Of a DNA stretch of 64,000 bases, positions 16,947 to 24,219 are shown piece by piece. Numbering within the stretch: the stretch's first letter is position 1; every line of letters starts with the position of its first letter. The notes below the pieces were generated by a model. The model was not told the DNA's origin. It did no database searches and saw nothing but the letters and a program-made list of their open reading frames with translations. The stretch lies in contig LFCR01000006.1 in the NCBI GenBank assembly GCA_001189215.1, forward strand, positions 141,236 to 205,235. Direction: 5' to 3'. The position numbers and the translations under genes are program-made. This DNA comes from Parcubacteria bacterium C7867-008 (GTDB lineage: Bacteria > Patescibacteria > Paceibacteria > UBA9973 > UBA2103).

Positions 16947-17015
16947 GCCGGTGGCTTCGGTAGCGAGATGGCAGTTGTCATTCCACTCTCGAGGGTTCAA
17001 ATCCCTCCGCCGGCT
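16947..17015 (+). tRNA. tRNA-Thr(UGU)-like, atypical short D arm
   Basis: Acceptor GCCGGTG pairs with CGCCGGC, and the T arm GAGGG-TTCAAAT-CCCTC is canonical. The anticodon arm TGGCA-GTTGTCA-TTCCA has one mismatch and gives UGU. Only about 15 bases lie between acceptor and anticodon arm, so the D loop would be 4 bases (TTCG-GTAG-CGAG). Total 69 nt; CCA not encoded. It could be a functional odd tRNA or a decayed copy. Confidence 0.5.
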
Positions 17016-17022
17016 TAGGATA

Positions 17023-17028
17023 TATACT
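17023..17028 (+). promoter_or_regulatory. -10 box for start at 17037
   Basis: TATACT ends 8 bases before the ATG and begins 8 bases after the tRNA-like gene. Confidence 0.55.
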
Positions 17029-17036
17029 GAATATAT

Positions 17037-17537
17037 ATGAAGACTGTAGTGGTACATGATCCCATGCAGCTGGGATATTCCTATCAACTCACTGAGCCTG
17101 AAGGAAAGAATTTCGACCCTGAATTCAAACCAGATCTCACGCCAAAAGATATGTTTGAACGAGGAGTCTTTGGAGGAAACTACTTCGCAGGACATCTGGA
17201 TGAATTCCCAAAGGACTGGCTAATTAATGCCAAGATCTCAGATGTGCACGATAAGAAACTAAACTTCTTCGGTCTTGATGCATCTCAACCCTATGAAGTC
17301 TGGAAAGCTAAGGGATGGATATATAAAGATGATCCTCGTGGGTGGTTTCAGTGGTACTGCCGCTATTATCTGGGACGTCGTATTCCAGAAGAAGATGCAC
17401 GGCAGATTAAGCGATGGAAGCAGATGGTGCGTCATGTGGCACAGGTGCGCTATGCATGTCGTCGCGGAGACTTCACATGTCATACTCGACAACGTCAGGC
17501 CCTCCTCCACTGGGCATACGATAGTGCGAGCCTCTAG
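17037..17537 (+). CDS. Conserved hypothetical protein, 166 aa
   Basis: Contains LTPKDMFERGVFGGNYF, FFGLDASQPYEVWKAKGWIY, DDPRGWFQWYCRYYLGRRIP and RQRQALLHWAYDSASL. I recall this as a conserved uncharacterised family found in bacteria and plants, with invariant Trp and Arg residues; no activity is known to me. Soluble, no signal peptide. Confidence 0.75.
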   Translation: MKTVVVHDPMQLGYSYQLTEPEGKNFDPEFKPDLTPKDMFERGVFGGNYFAGHLDEFPKDWLINAKISDVHDKKLNFFGLDASQPYEVWKAKGWIYKDDPRGWFQWYCRYYLGRRIPEEDARQIKRWKQMVRHVAQVRYACRRGDFTCHTRQRQALLHWAYDSASL

Positions 17538-17618
17538 CAGGCTCATATGCTATCCACATCATTTCTTAATTTCCTGCATGCAATAGTGAATAGGCATTAT
17601 CAAGGCTAACTTTTTTCT

Positions 17619-18170
17619 ATGCCTAATTATCGTCTGCTCGCTATTTCAGGAAGTCAGCGCAAGAGCTCCTACAACTCTGCGCTCGTACAAGCGTTTATTA
17701 GTGCTGCTTCGGAGAACATCTCAATTGAAGTATTAGATTGGTCTGATGTGCCACTGTACAACCAGGACCTTGAAGAATCTTTTCCAACGATCGTGACCGA
17801 AATAAAACAGAAGATTGCGGAAGTAGATGGAATCATTATTGCTACCCCAGAATATAATCGTTCTATTCCAGGACCACTTAAAAACCTTATTGATTGGGTA
17901 AGTCGACCATATGGTCAGGGTGCTTGGGCAGGGAAGCCAGTTACTGTTGTGGGTGCCTCAGTGGGCTCAGTTGGAACAGCACTTGCACATGCTGACGTGC
18001 AAAAATCTCTTATGTTCAACAATGCACATGTCCTAGGACAACCAGAATTTTATCTAGGGTTTGCACAAAACAAGTTTGATGAACAAGGGAACTTAACAGA
18101 TGAAGACACAAAACAACATATCATTTCACAGCTCGCTGCATTTACTGCATATATCGACACGCTTCGGTAG
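17619..18170 (+). CDS. NADPH-dependent FMN reductase-family oxidoreductase
   Basis: 183 residues with a flavodoxin-like fold: GSQRKSSYNSALVQAF (phosphate loop), DWSDVPLYNQDLE, and TPEYNRSIPGPLKNLIDWVSRP, the family signature around the flavin. It probably reduces quinones or other electron acceptors using NAD(P)H. The DUF1653 gene follows after 17 bases. Confidence 0.9.
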   Translation: MPNYRLLAISGSQRKSSYNSALVQAFISAASENISIEVLDWSDVPLYNQDLEESFPTIVTEIKQKIAEVDGIIIATPEYNRSIPGPLKNLIDWVSRPYGQGAWAGKPVTVVGASVGSVGTALAHADVQKSLMFNNAHVLGQPEFYLGFAQNKFDEQGNLTDEDTKQHIISQLAAFTAYIDTLR

Positions 18171-18187
18171 TGGGTTACTATTGGTAC

Positions 18188-18421
18188 ATGGAACGTCTCA
18201 CCCCAGGCATCTACTATCACTTCAAGCACCCGGAACAACACTACGAAGTACTCGGTATTGCCTTGCACACTGAAACCGAAGAAGACATGGTGATTTATAA
18301 AGCACTGTATGGTGAGGGTCGTTTGTATGCTCGGCCAATTGAAATGTTTCTTGAACAGGTAGACAAGCCAGACTACGGATATACGGGGCCTCGTTTCGTA
18401 TTCGTGGGTCCAAAGGCGTAG
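18188..18421 (+). CDS. DUF1653 protein, 77 aa
   Basis: PGIYYHFKHPEQHYEVLGIALHTET, MVIYKALYG and RPIEMFLEQV match the DUF1653 fold. Start set at 18188; the frame also opens at a GTG at 18170. Probably co-transcribed with the FMN reductase. Function unknown. Confidence 0.85.
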   Translation: MERLTPGIYYHFKHPEQHYEVLGIALHTETEEDMVIYKALYGEGRLYARPIEMFLEQVDKPDYGYTGPRFVFVGPKA

Positions 18422-18455
18422 GTATCAGGGTGCTGACCCCCCCATACGATAAGAC

Positions 18456-18493
18456 TTGTATTTCTTATATTTAGTGATATAATTCATATCACT
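18456..18493 (+). promoter_or_regulatory. Promoter with palindromic operator over the -10 box
   Basis: TTGTAT (18456-18461), 16-base spacer, TATAAT (18478-18483). The -10 lies inside an inverted repeat AGTGATAT-AATTC-ATATCACT (18473-18493), a good repressor site. Confidence 0.6.
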
Positions 18494-18504
18494 AACCAAC
18501 TCTC

Positions 18505-18987
18505 ATGCCTGACTACAAGAACAATAGCCGTTTTAAGAAACCTTTTACTAGTGGTGGTGCCGGTCGTGGACCAGCTCGTTTCAGTCGTTCTGACGCCAGC
18601 GGACCCCGTGAAATGCACACTGCTGAATGCAGTAAGTGTCACAAGGCCTGCCAGGTACCGTTCCGTCCTAACGGAACAAAGCCAGTATTTTGTGGAGACT
18701 GCTTCACTCGAGATGGTGATCGTGATTCTCGTGATACCCGTGGCTCATTCCAGAAGAAGGAATACGGTGCACCCCGCACTGCACCAGCGGAAGATCGTCG
18801 TATAGATGAGCTTAAGCGCCAGCTTATACAAATGGACAGCAAGCTAGATCGTCTCGTGCAGATGATTGATGCTGCTAATCGTGTACCTGCTGCGCCAGCC
18901 CCAAAGGCTAAAGCAGCTGCAGCAGCTCTTGCTAAAGCACCCGCAAAGACAAAGAAGGCAGTGGTGAAGAAAGCTAAGAAGGCATAA
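18505..18987 (+). CDS. CxxC-x17-CxxC zinc-ribbon protein
   Basis: 160 residues. Cys42-x2-Cys45, 17 residues, then Cys63-x2-Cys66 form the CPR-typical CxxC-x17-CxxC domain, flanked by Gly/Arg-rich sequence. A helix (about 95-120; DELKRQLIQMDSKLDRLVQMI) and a Lys/Ala-rich tail follow. Probably nucleic-acid binding. The palindrome over its promoter suggests repression or autoregulation. Confidence 0.8.
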   Translation: MPDYKNNSRFKKPFTSGGAGRGPARFSRSDASGPREMHTAECSKCHKACQVPFRPNGTKPVFCGDCFTRDGDRDSRDTRGSFQKKEYGAPRTAPAEDRRIDELKRQLIQMDSKLDRLVQMIDAANRVPAAPAPKAKAAAAALAKAPAKTKKAVVKKAKKA

Positions 18988-19009
18988 TACGTTCCGCCGC
19001 TAATTAACC

Positions 19010-19033
19010 AAGCCCAGACAAGTGTCTGGGCTT
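19010..19033. terminator. Terminator, possibly bidirectional
   Basis: AAGCCCAGACA/TGTCTGGGCTT stem between the zinc-ribbon gene and the convergent gene at 19041. Confidence 0.65.
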
Positions 19034-19040
19034 TCGGCGT

Positions 19041-19259
19041 TTAGTGGATGATGTTGGTAGCACTGGGCAGGGTAAGGGGTGTGCGGGAACTTTGAATAGT
19101 ACCTGCGGAACCTGCGATTTGTGAACCAACATAGGCTGAGATTTCTGCTGCATTCAGGAACGCAATGATAGTGTCCTGAAGCTGCGAGAATATTGTGGGA
19201 ACAAGAAGTTGAAGAATAAGAATGGTAATACCGAGACCAAATGCGCGAAAGATAGGCAT
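19041..19259 (-). CDS. Small membrane protein, 72 aa
   Basis: Starts MPIFRAFGLGITILILQLLVP. One or two hydrophobic helices (about 6-40) then a Ser/Thr/Pro-rich tail. No recognisable start signal. Coding status is moderate. Confidence 0.45.
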   Translation of the reverse strand: MPIFRAFGLGITILILQLLVPTIFSQLQDTIIAFLNAAEISAYVGSQIAGSAGTIQSSRTPLTLPSATNIIH

Positions 19260-19381
19260 ATGGGTGGTAGTTATTTGATAAACGTGGACTCGAAGAGCAC
19301 ACACGTGAGACGGTAACGGGTCTCAATCAAATCTTTTTCAAGCTTCTTCCACTCCCTATAACCTCACACTTTGTATCCAGG

Positions 19382-19924
19382 TTACACCCTCTTCTCTTTT
19401 AGAAGTTGTGCGTATTTTTCCTGAACCTTCTGTAGTTTTGGGGCAATGATCACCTGGCAATATCCCTGTGCCTTATTTTGTGCGTAGTAGTCCTTATGGT
19501 ATTCCTCAGCAGGATAGAAAGTTGCTCCTTCTTCAATTGTGGTAACAATAGGGTCACCCTCTTTTGATGATTCACTGAGTTCTGTAATAAATGCTGCTAC
19601 TTCTTCTTTCTGGCCAGGTGTAGTAGGGAAGACGACAGATCGATACTGAGTACCTACGTCATTACCCTGACGATTCAACTGTGTTGCGTCATGAGAACCA
19701 AAGAAGACCGTGAGGAGATCGCGATAGCTAACCTGAGAGGGATCAAACTCAATCTTGATCACCTCTGCATGTCCGCTATCTCCACCACATACCTGCTGAT
19801 AGGTTGGGTTGGTAGTTTTTCCACCCGCATACCCAGGCGCAACGTCAGTTACACCTTTAAGCATCTTAAATACTGCCTCTGTGCACCAGAAGCATCCTCC
19901 ACCGAATAGTGCTGTTTCTGTCAT
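19382..19924 (-). CDS. msrA: Peptide methionine sulfoxide reductase MsrA
   Basis: 180 residues from the ATG at 19924; a longer frame to 19942 overlaps the promoter. GGGCFWCTEAVF carries the catalytic Cys11 and neighbouring Cys14; GYAGGKTTNPTYQQVCGGDSGHAE is the family signature. Reduces methionine-S-sulfoxide. MsrB is separate at 20677, with the GcrA gene between them. Confidence 0.95.
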   Translation of the reverse strand: MTETALFGGGCFWCTEAVFKMLKGVTDVAPGYAGGKTTNPTYQQVCGGDSGHAEVIKIEFDPSQVSYRDLLTVFFGSHDATQLNRQGNDVGTQYRSVVFPTTPGQKEEVAAFITELSESSKEGDPIVTTIEEGATFYPAEEYHKDYYAQNKAQGYCQVIIAPKLQKVQEKYAQLLKEKRV

Positions 19925-19932
19925 ATGTATAA

Positions 19933-19938
19933 AGTATA
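19933..19938 (-). promoter_or_regulatory. -10 box for msrA
   Basis: Reverse-strand TATACT ends 8 bases before the ATG. Confidence 0.6.
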
Positions 19939-20107
19939 TCAAGTCCCGTTACTTTTGACGCAACTCCAGAATCAATTCCAAATATGTTATGAACAGGCAT
20001 TTTATATAACCTGACAGTATCCAGACATATACTCCGAGCAGGTGCACCGAACTTTGATACAACAGCACCTTGCGAATCATCGCATCATCAGTTGAATGGG
20101 GTACGTC

Positions 20108-20611
20108 ATGGGCTGGACAGACGAACGAGTCGAACTCCTCAAGAAGCTCTGGCAAGATGGTCTCTCGGCTTCGCAGATCGCGAAGCAGTTGGGCGGAGTG
20201 ACGCGCAACTCAGTCATCGGAAAGGTCCATCGACTGGGCCTGTCCGGACGCGCAACGCCCTCCAAGCCGCAACGCACGGTCTTCAAGGCTCCGCGACCGA
20301 CGCGGCCCGTTACAGCAAAACCTTCGGCACCTCGTCGCATCGCTGAACCGGTCGCGGCCGCACCGGCCCGCACACCCTTGTACTGCGTGGACGAAAGCCC
20401 TGGAACGGCAACGATCATCACGCTGGGCGCCCACATGTGCAAGTGGCCGATCGGAGATCCGTCGCTCGACAACTTCACGTTCTGCGGCCGTCGCTCAGAA
20501 GAGGGTGGGCCGTACTGCCACGAACATTCCTGCGTTGCCTATCAGCCGGCACAGGCGAAGAAGAAGTCTTCAGGTGCGGAACTGGCGCGATCGCTGCGCC
20601 GGTACATCTGA
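20108..20611 (+). CDS. gcrA: GcrA-family cell-cycle regulator
   Basis: 167 residues. The N-terminus MGWTDERVELLKKLWQDGL, then SASQIAKQLGG and RNSVIGKVHRLGLSGRA, is the diagnostic GcrA HTH. The C-terminus carries MCKWPIGDPSLDNFTFCGRR, then GGPYCHEHSCVAYQP, the GcrA sigma-interacting domain with its Cys/His cluster. The linker is Pro/Ala-rich. In Caulobacter GcrA works with sigma70 at CcrM-methylated promoters. Start at 20108 matches family N-termini (20096 is an alternative). GC-rich codons, own terminator and position between msrA and msrB suggest transfer. No CcrM seen here. Confidence 0.92.
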   Translation: MGWTDERVELLKKLWQDGLSASQIAKQLGGVTRNSVIGKVHRLGLSGRATPSKPQRTVFKAPRPTRPVTAKPSAPRRIAEPVAAAPARTPLYCVDESPGTATIITLGAHMCKWPIGDPSLDNFTFCGRRSEEGGPYCHEHSCVAYQPAQAKKKSSGAELARSLRRYI

Positions 20612-20638
20612 ACCCAAATTTATCCTTCGGGATATCAA

Positions 20639-20667
20639 ACGGGCCCTTCGAGAATCGAAGGGCCCGT
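20639..20667. terminator. Terminator after gcrA
   Basis: ACGGGCCCTTCG-AGAAT-CGAAGGGCCCGT, 12-bp perfect stem; lies between convergent gcrA and msrB. Confidence 0.8.
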
Positions 20668-20676
20668 GATGTGTTT

Positions 20677-21063
20677 CTACTCTTTCTCGAATTCGAGACA
20701 AACGGAGTTAATGCAATACCGCTTACCACCCTTATCTTCTGGTCCGTCATCAAACACGTGACCAAGATGGCTGTTGCAATGCTTACAAAATACCTCTGTG
20801 CGATGCATGCCGTGCGCGTCATCTGAGCGTGTGCCCACATTCTCTGCCACCGCTGGATCAGTAAAGGAAGGCCAGCCACTCTTTGAATCGAACTTAGCCG
20901 TAGAAGAGAACAGGGCATTTCCACATACCTTACAGCGATACATACCATGATCATGATTATCTACATACGCGCCTTTCCAGGGAGCTTCAGTACCGCCTTC
21001 ACGGAGAACTGCGTATTCTTCAGGACTTAGCTTTGCACGGATTTCGTCTTCATTCATTTCCAT
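20677..21063 (-). CDS. msrB: Peptide methionine sulfoxide reductase MsrB
   Basis: 128 residues. Catalytic Cys117 in RYCINS; zinc cysteines at 44/47 (CKVC) and 93/96 (CKHC); GWPSF and HLGHVFDDGP motifs. Reduces methionine-R-sulfoxide. Complements MsrA at 19382. Confidence 0.95.
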   Translation of the reverse strand: MEMNEDEIRAKLSPEEYAVLREGGTEAPWKGAYVDNHDHGMYRCKVCGNALFSSTAKFDSKSGWPSFTDPAVAENVGTRSDDAHGMHRTEVFCKHCNSHLGHVFDDGPEDKGGKRYCINSVCLEFEKE

Positions 21064-21071
21064 ATAAGAGA

Positions 21072-21077
21072 ATTATA
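21072..21077 (-). promoter_or_regulatory. -10 box for msrB
   Basis: Reverse-strand TATAAT ends 8 bases before the ATG. Confidence 0.65.
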
Positions 21078-21121
21078 CCCCTATGACAAAGCTCTGCCGA
21101 TAGGCTAGGATTAAGGAACGT

Positions 21122-21604
21122 ATGACTCGAACGGCCCTCCTGTCCCTCCTCCTTGTTCTTACATTCCTAGGCCTCGCAGACTCCTGGTATCTTGCCCAGA
21201 CTGCACTTGATGGAGACTCACTTGCTTGTAGTATTCAGGGTCTTGAAAGCCTCAATGGATGTAACCAAGTGGCACAGAGTGCCTATTCTAAAGTCTTTGG
21301 ACTACCGTTAGCCCTCTACGGTGTCTTCTTCTACGGCGTACTTTTTGTAATAGCTTCGGTGCTTTTTGCGGTATCGTGGCGCATGTTGTATCGCGCATCT
21401 ATTGCTCTTGGGGTAATTGGTCTGCTCCTTTCGCTCTATTTTGTATTCCTTCAGTTTTTTGTAATTAAGGCACTTTGCGTATATTGCTTAGCTTCAATGG
21501 TTATCTCGTTCTGTATATTCTTTGTAACGCTGCACCTGTGGAAGCGGTTTGCCTTAGTGAAGGTGTTGGATCCCTTTACGCCCGTCATCCCCTTGACCTC
21601 ATAA
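21122..21604 (+). CDS. Vitamin K epoxide reductase (VKOR) family protein
   Basis: 160 residues, four transmembrane helices. The active CVYC is at 119-122 and the loop cysteines Cys36 and Cys47 are present, with FGLPLALYG as the conserved Ser/Gly-loop region. It passes electrons from a DsbA-like partner (16049) to quinone. It starts a run of same-strand genes with the bactofilin-like, peroxiredoxin and Nth genes. Confidence 0.9.
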   Translation: MTRTALLSLLLVLTFLGLADSWYLAQTALDGDSLACSIQGLESLNGCNQVAQSAYSKVFGLPLALYGVFFYGVLFVIASVLFAVSWRMLYRASIALGVIGLLLSLYFVFLQFFVIKALCVYCLASMVISFCIFFVTLHLWKRFALVKVLDPFTPVIPLTS

Positions 21605-21608
21605 CACT

Positions 21609-22775
21609 ATGTCTACGTCGCGCATCATTCTTCCCGTATTACTTGCACTGATGCTTCCGATCCTCTCGCACGCGGCAACGTTTGCAGAAGATAAGACCAT
21701 TGTAGTTTCAGCTCCGCCACCCGATAACACGTATCTCGCTGGCGTATCTGTGAGCGTGAGTGCACCACTTCCTGCAGACCTGGCTGCAGCAGGAGGTACG
21801 GTCACTACCTACTCACCAATCAAGGGAGACGCACTTATCACAGGAGGCACCATTCATCTCCAAGAAGCTGTTGAGGGCGATGTACGTGCGGCAGGACTCC
21901 AAGTATTGATCGACGGTCCCGTAACAGGAGATGTTGTTGTAGGAGGTGGTACGGTCAAAGTAACTGCTCCTGCGCGTGATGTTCGTCTCTTCGGCTTACA
22001 AGTACTTGCAACGGGTGGCGCAGAAGGACCGGTAACTATTTACGGCACCGATGTAACCCTTGCGGGTGAATATGCAGGTGATGTTGAGATTATTGCGTCT
22101 GACCGCCTCATCATAGGACCTGATACCCACATACGCGGAACCCTTAGGTACAATGCGCCGCAACAGATAGAAATACCAGCTTCATCAGTGGTGGATGGGG
22201 GAGTTACGTACACCGGCTCATACGCATACGTCCCCACGAATGCTGAAGTACAAAAGTTTGCGATTGCTGGTGCAGGTATCTTCTTCATCGTACGTGCGCT
22301 TGCGGTAATGGTTGCTGCAGGCCTTCTTGCGGGCGTCTTCCCAATCTTTAGTGCGCCTCTTGCAACGCGTGTGTTCACTCGTCGCTACGCACGGTTAAGT
22401 CTGCTAGCCCTTCTTGGCTTTGGTGTTCTCATCGCTGCTCCGGCATTGATACTTCTCCTCTCTGTTTCTTTTGTTGGTGCTGCCATTGCACTGCTTCTTG
22501 GTGCTGCATATATTTTGCTCGTATTCCTCTCCTATCTCTATGCAGGTATTCTTGCAGGTGGGGCCGTTCGCTATCTTGCCACAAAACGCTCAGCAACACT
22601 TATCTCATGGAAGGACGCAATAGTAGGAATGCTCGTATTCTTCATTGCGGGTAGTCTTCCATACGTGGGAGGTGTTATTACTCTCGTTGCACTCTGTATC
22701 ACGCTTGGTGCATTGGTTTCAAATCTCTATCTGTTTGCCTTCCATCGCACCACGTCGTGGCACACTGAATTCTAA
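21609..22775 (+). CDS. Polymer-forming (bactofilin-like) repeat protein with C-terminal membrane domain
   Basis: 388 residues. Signal peptide (1-22), then beta-solenoid-like repeats (about 50-205; GDALITGGTIHLQEAVEGDV, GPVTGDVVVGGGTVKVTAPA) as in polymer-forming cytoskeletal proteins. Four to five helices follow (about 220-380). Starts 4 bases after VKOR. Possibly an envelope scaffold; function unproven. Confidence 0.7.
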   Translation: MSTSRIILPVLLALMLPILSHAATFAEDKTIVVSAPPPDNTYLAGVSVSVSAPLPADLAAAGGTVTTYSPIKGDALITGGTIHLQEAVEGDVRAAGLQVLIDGPVTGDVVVGGGTVKVTAPARDVRLFGLQVLATGGAEGPVTIYGTDVTLAGEYAGDVEIIASDRLIIGPDTHIRGTLRYNAPQQIEIPASSVVDGGVTYTGSYAYVPTNAEVQKFAIAGAGIFFIVRALAVMVAAGLLAGVFPIFSAPLATRVFTRRYARLSLLALLGFGVLIAAPALILLLSVSFVGAAIALLLGAAYILLVFLSYLYAGILAGGAVRYLATKRSATLISWKDAIVGMLVFFIAGSLPYVGGVITLVALCITLGALVSNLYLFAFHRTTSWHTEF

Positions 22776-22785
22776 GCACATCCCT

Positions 22786-23259
22786 ATGGCTATTCCTCAA
22801 ACAGGTTCTATCGCACCCACATTCACGCTCCTTGATCAGGATGGAGTTGAACACTCTCTAGCGGAAGCAAAAGGGAAATACGCTCTTGTCTACTTCTATC
22901 CCAAAGACGATACCGGTGGCTGTACTAAAGAAGCCTGTTCACTGGGAGAATATTTCCCAGACTTTTCTAAGAGTGGAGCAGTGATATACGGTATCTCTCC
23001 AGACACCGTAAAGAGCCACAAGAAGTTTGCAGAGAAGTACTCTTTACCATTTACCCTTCTCGCTGATCCAGATCATCAGGCCATTAAAGCGTACGACGTG
23101 TGGGGACCAAAGAAGTTCATGGGTCGAGACTATGACGGGGTATACCGTACTTCATTCCTTATTGCTCCAGATGGCACTATCGCCAAGGTGTACGAGAATG
23201 TGAAGCCAGAATCACATGCCCAGGAAGTACTAACCGACCTCAAGGAACTTGGTGCCTAG
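22786..23259 (+). CDS. bcp: Thioredoxin-dependent peroxiredoxin (BCP/PrxQ)
   Basis: 157 residues from the ATG at 22786; the longer frame reaches into the previous gene. GCTKEAC gives peroxidatic Cys46 and resolving Cys51; YPKDDTGG and RTSFLIAPDGTI are family motifs. Reduces peroxides at the expense of thioredoxin, matching TrxB at 61712. Confidence 0.95.
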   Translation: MAIPQTGSIAPTFTLLDQDGVEHSLAEAKGKYALVYFYPKDDTGGCTKEACSLGEYFPDFSKSGAVIYGISPDTVKSHKKFAEKYSLPFTLLADPDHQAIKAYDVWGPKKFMGRDYDGVYRTSFLIAPDGTIAKVYENVKPESHAQEVLTDLKELGA

Positions 23260-23262
23260 TCC

Positions 23263-23928
23263 ATGACAAAGAAGCAAGAAGAACGAAAGCTGCGGGCAAA
23301 GAAGATACTCGCATACTTAAAGAAAGCATACCCAGAACCTAAGACCGAACTAGCATATAAAACACCCGTTCAACTTGCTGCTGCTGTGATGCTCTCTGCA
23401 CAATCCACGGACAAGCGTGTGAACATTGTTACCGAAACCCTGTGGAAGAAATACAAAACTATTAATGATTTTGCTGACGCAGATCTCGCCACGTTCACTA
23501 AAGAAATCTCCAGCATTACCTTCTACCGAAACAAAGCAAAAGCTATCATCGGTATGGCCCAGAGAGTGCGTAGTGAATACAAAGGAAAGATCCCAAAAAC
23601 TGAAGCAGAACTGGTTACGCTCCCAGGTATCGCATACAAGTCCGCACACGTCATCATAGGAGAACTCTACGGCATATACGAAGGTATCCCCACAGACACG
23701 CACGTACGTCGCTTTGCGCTTCGCTTTGATCTCACTGATAGTAAGGACCTCACAAAGATTTCCAAAGATCTAGAAGCACTCATCCCCAAAGCAGACTGGA
23801 AGTATGTAAACAATGGACTTGTACTGTATGGACGGTATCTGTGTAAGGCGCTGCCGCACGATTGTGCCGACCATCCTTTGACCAAGATTTGGCCGCCCGC
23901 AGCTAGTCGCTGGCCTAAGAGTAAGTAA
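23263..23928 (+). CDS. nth: Endonuclease III, Fe-S ligands incomplete
   Basis: 221 residues. HhH LPGIAYKSAHVI with the catalytic Lys, and TDTHVRR with the catalytic Asp. At the C-terminus only CKALPHDC remains of the usual four-cysteine loop (C-x6-C-x2-C-x5-C), so the 4Fe-4S cluster is probably absent. Removes oxidised pyrimidines. Starts 4 bases after bcp. Confidence 0.88.
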   Translation: MTKKQEERKLRAKKILAYLKKAYPEPKTELAYKTPVQLAAAVMLSAQSTDKRVNIVTETLWKKYKTINDFADADLATFTKEISSITFYRNKAKAIIGMAQRVRSEYKGKIPKTEAELVTLPGIAYKSAHVIIGELYGIYEGIPTDTHVRRFALRFDLTDSKDLTKISKDLEALIPKADWKYVNNGLVLYGRYLCKALPHDCADHPLTKIWPPAASRWPKSK

Positions 23929-23929
23929 C

Positions 23930-23957
23930 TTGCGTTTTATAAGCAGGAGAGTATAGT
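23930..23957 (+). promoter_or_regulatory. Promoter of the 6S-like RNA
   Basis: TTGCGT (23930-23935), 16-base spacer, TATAGT (23952-23957). Predicted start near 23964, exactly at the closing stem. Confidence 0.6.
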
Positions 23958-23964
23958 ATTTTCA

Positions 23965-24136
23965 GCTGGGCTCCCAAGAGTTCTTATTCTCGTGTACCTC
24001 GTCGTCACGTTGGGGCGGCATAGGGGCAGACTACAATTTACGGCCTCGAGGCCTTGAATCTTAGGTGTCGGCGGATAACCTTGTGTCCTCTGTGACTCAT
24101 AACTGCCCATCCTAAGGCTCTCTTCGGGAGTCTAGC
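23965..24136 (+). ncRNA. 6S-like structured non-coding RNA
   Basis: About 172 nt with no good ORF. The first bases GCTGGGCTCCCAAGAG (23965-23980) pair with CTCTTCGGGAGTCTAGC (24120-24136), closing the whole RNA. Further pairings include CTTAGG/CCTAAG, GGGGCAG/CTGCCC and a central GGCCTCGAGGCC hairpin. Length, end-to-end helix, own promoter and terminator fit 6S RNA, which sequesters RNA polymerase. I could not confirm the central promoter-mimic bubble; another ncRNA class is possible. Confidence 0.5.
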
Positions 24137-24146
24137 ACCACACTAT

Positions 24147-24180
24147 AGCGTCCACCTTCGGGGGGCGCTTTCTTTTTATT
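24147..24180 (+). terminator. Terminator of the 6S-like RNA
   Basis: AGCGTCC...GGGGCGCT stem with TTCG-type loop, followed by TTCTTTTTATTT. Confidence 0.75.
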
Positions 24181-24219
24181 TCCCCTTTCATATCCACAGG
24201 ATAGACTGTTGGTATTGTT

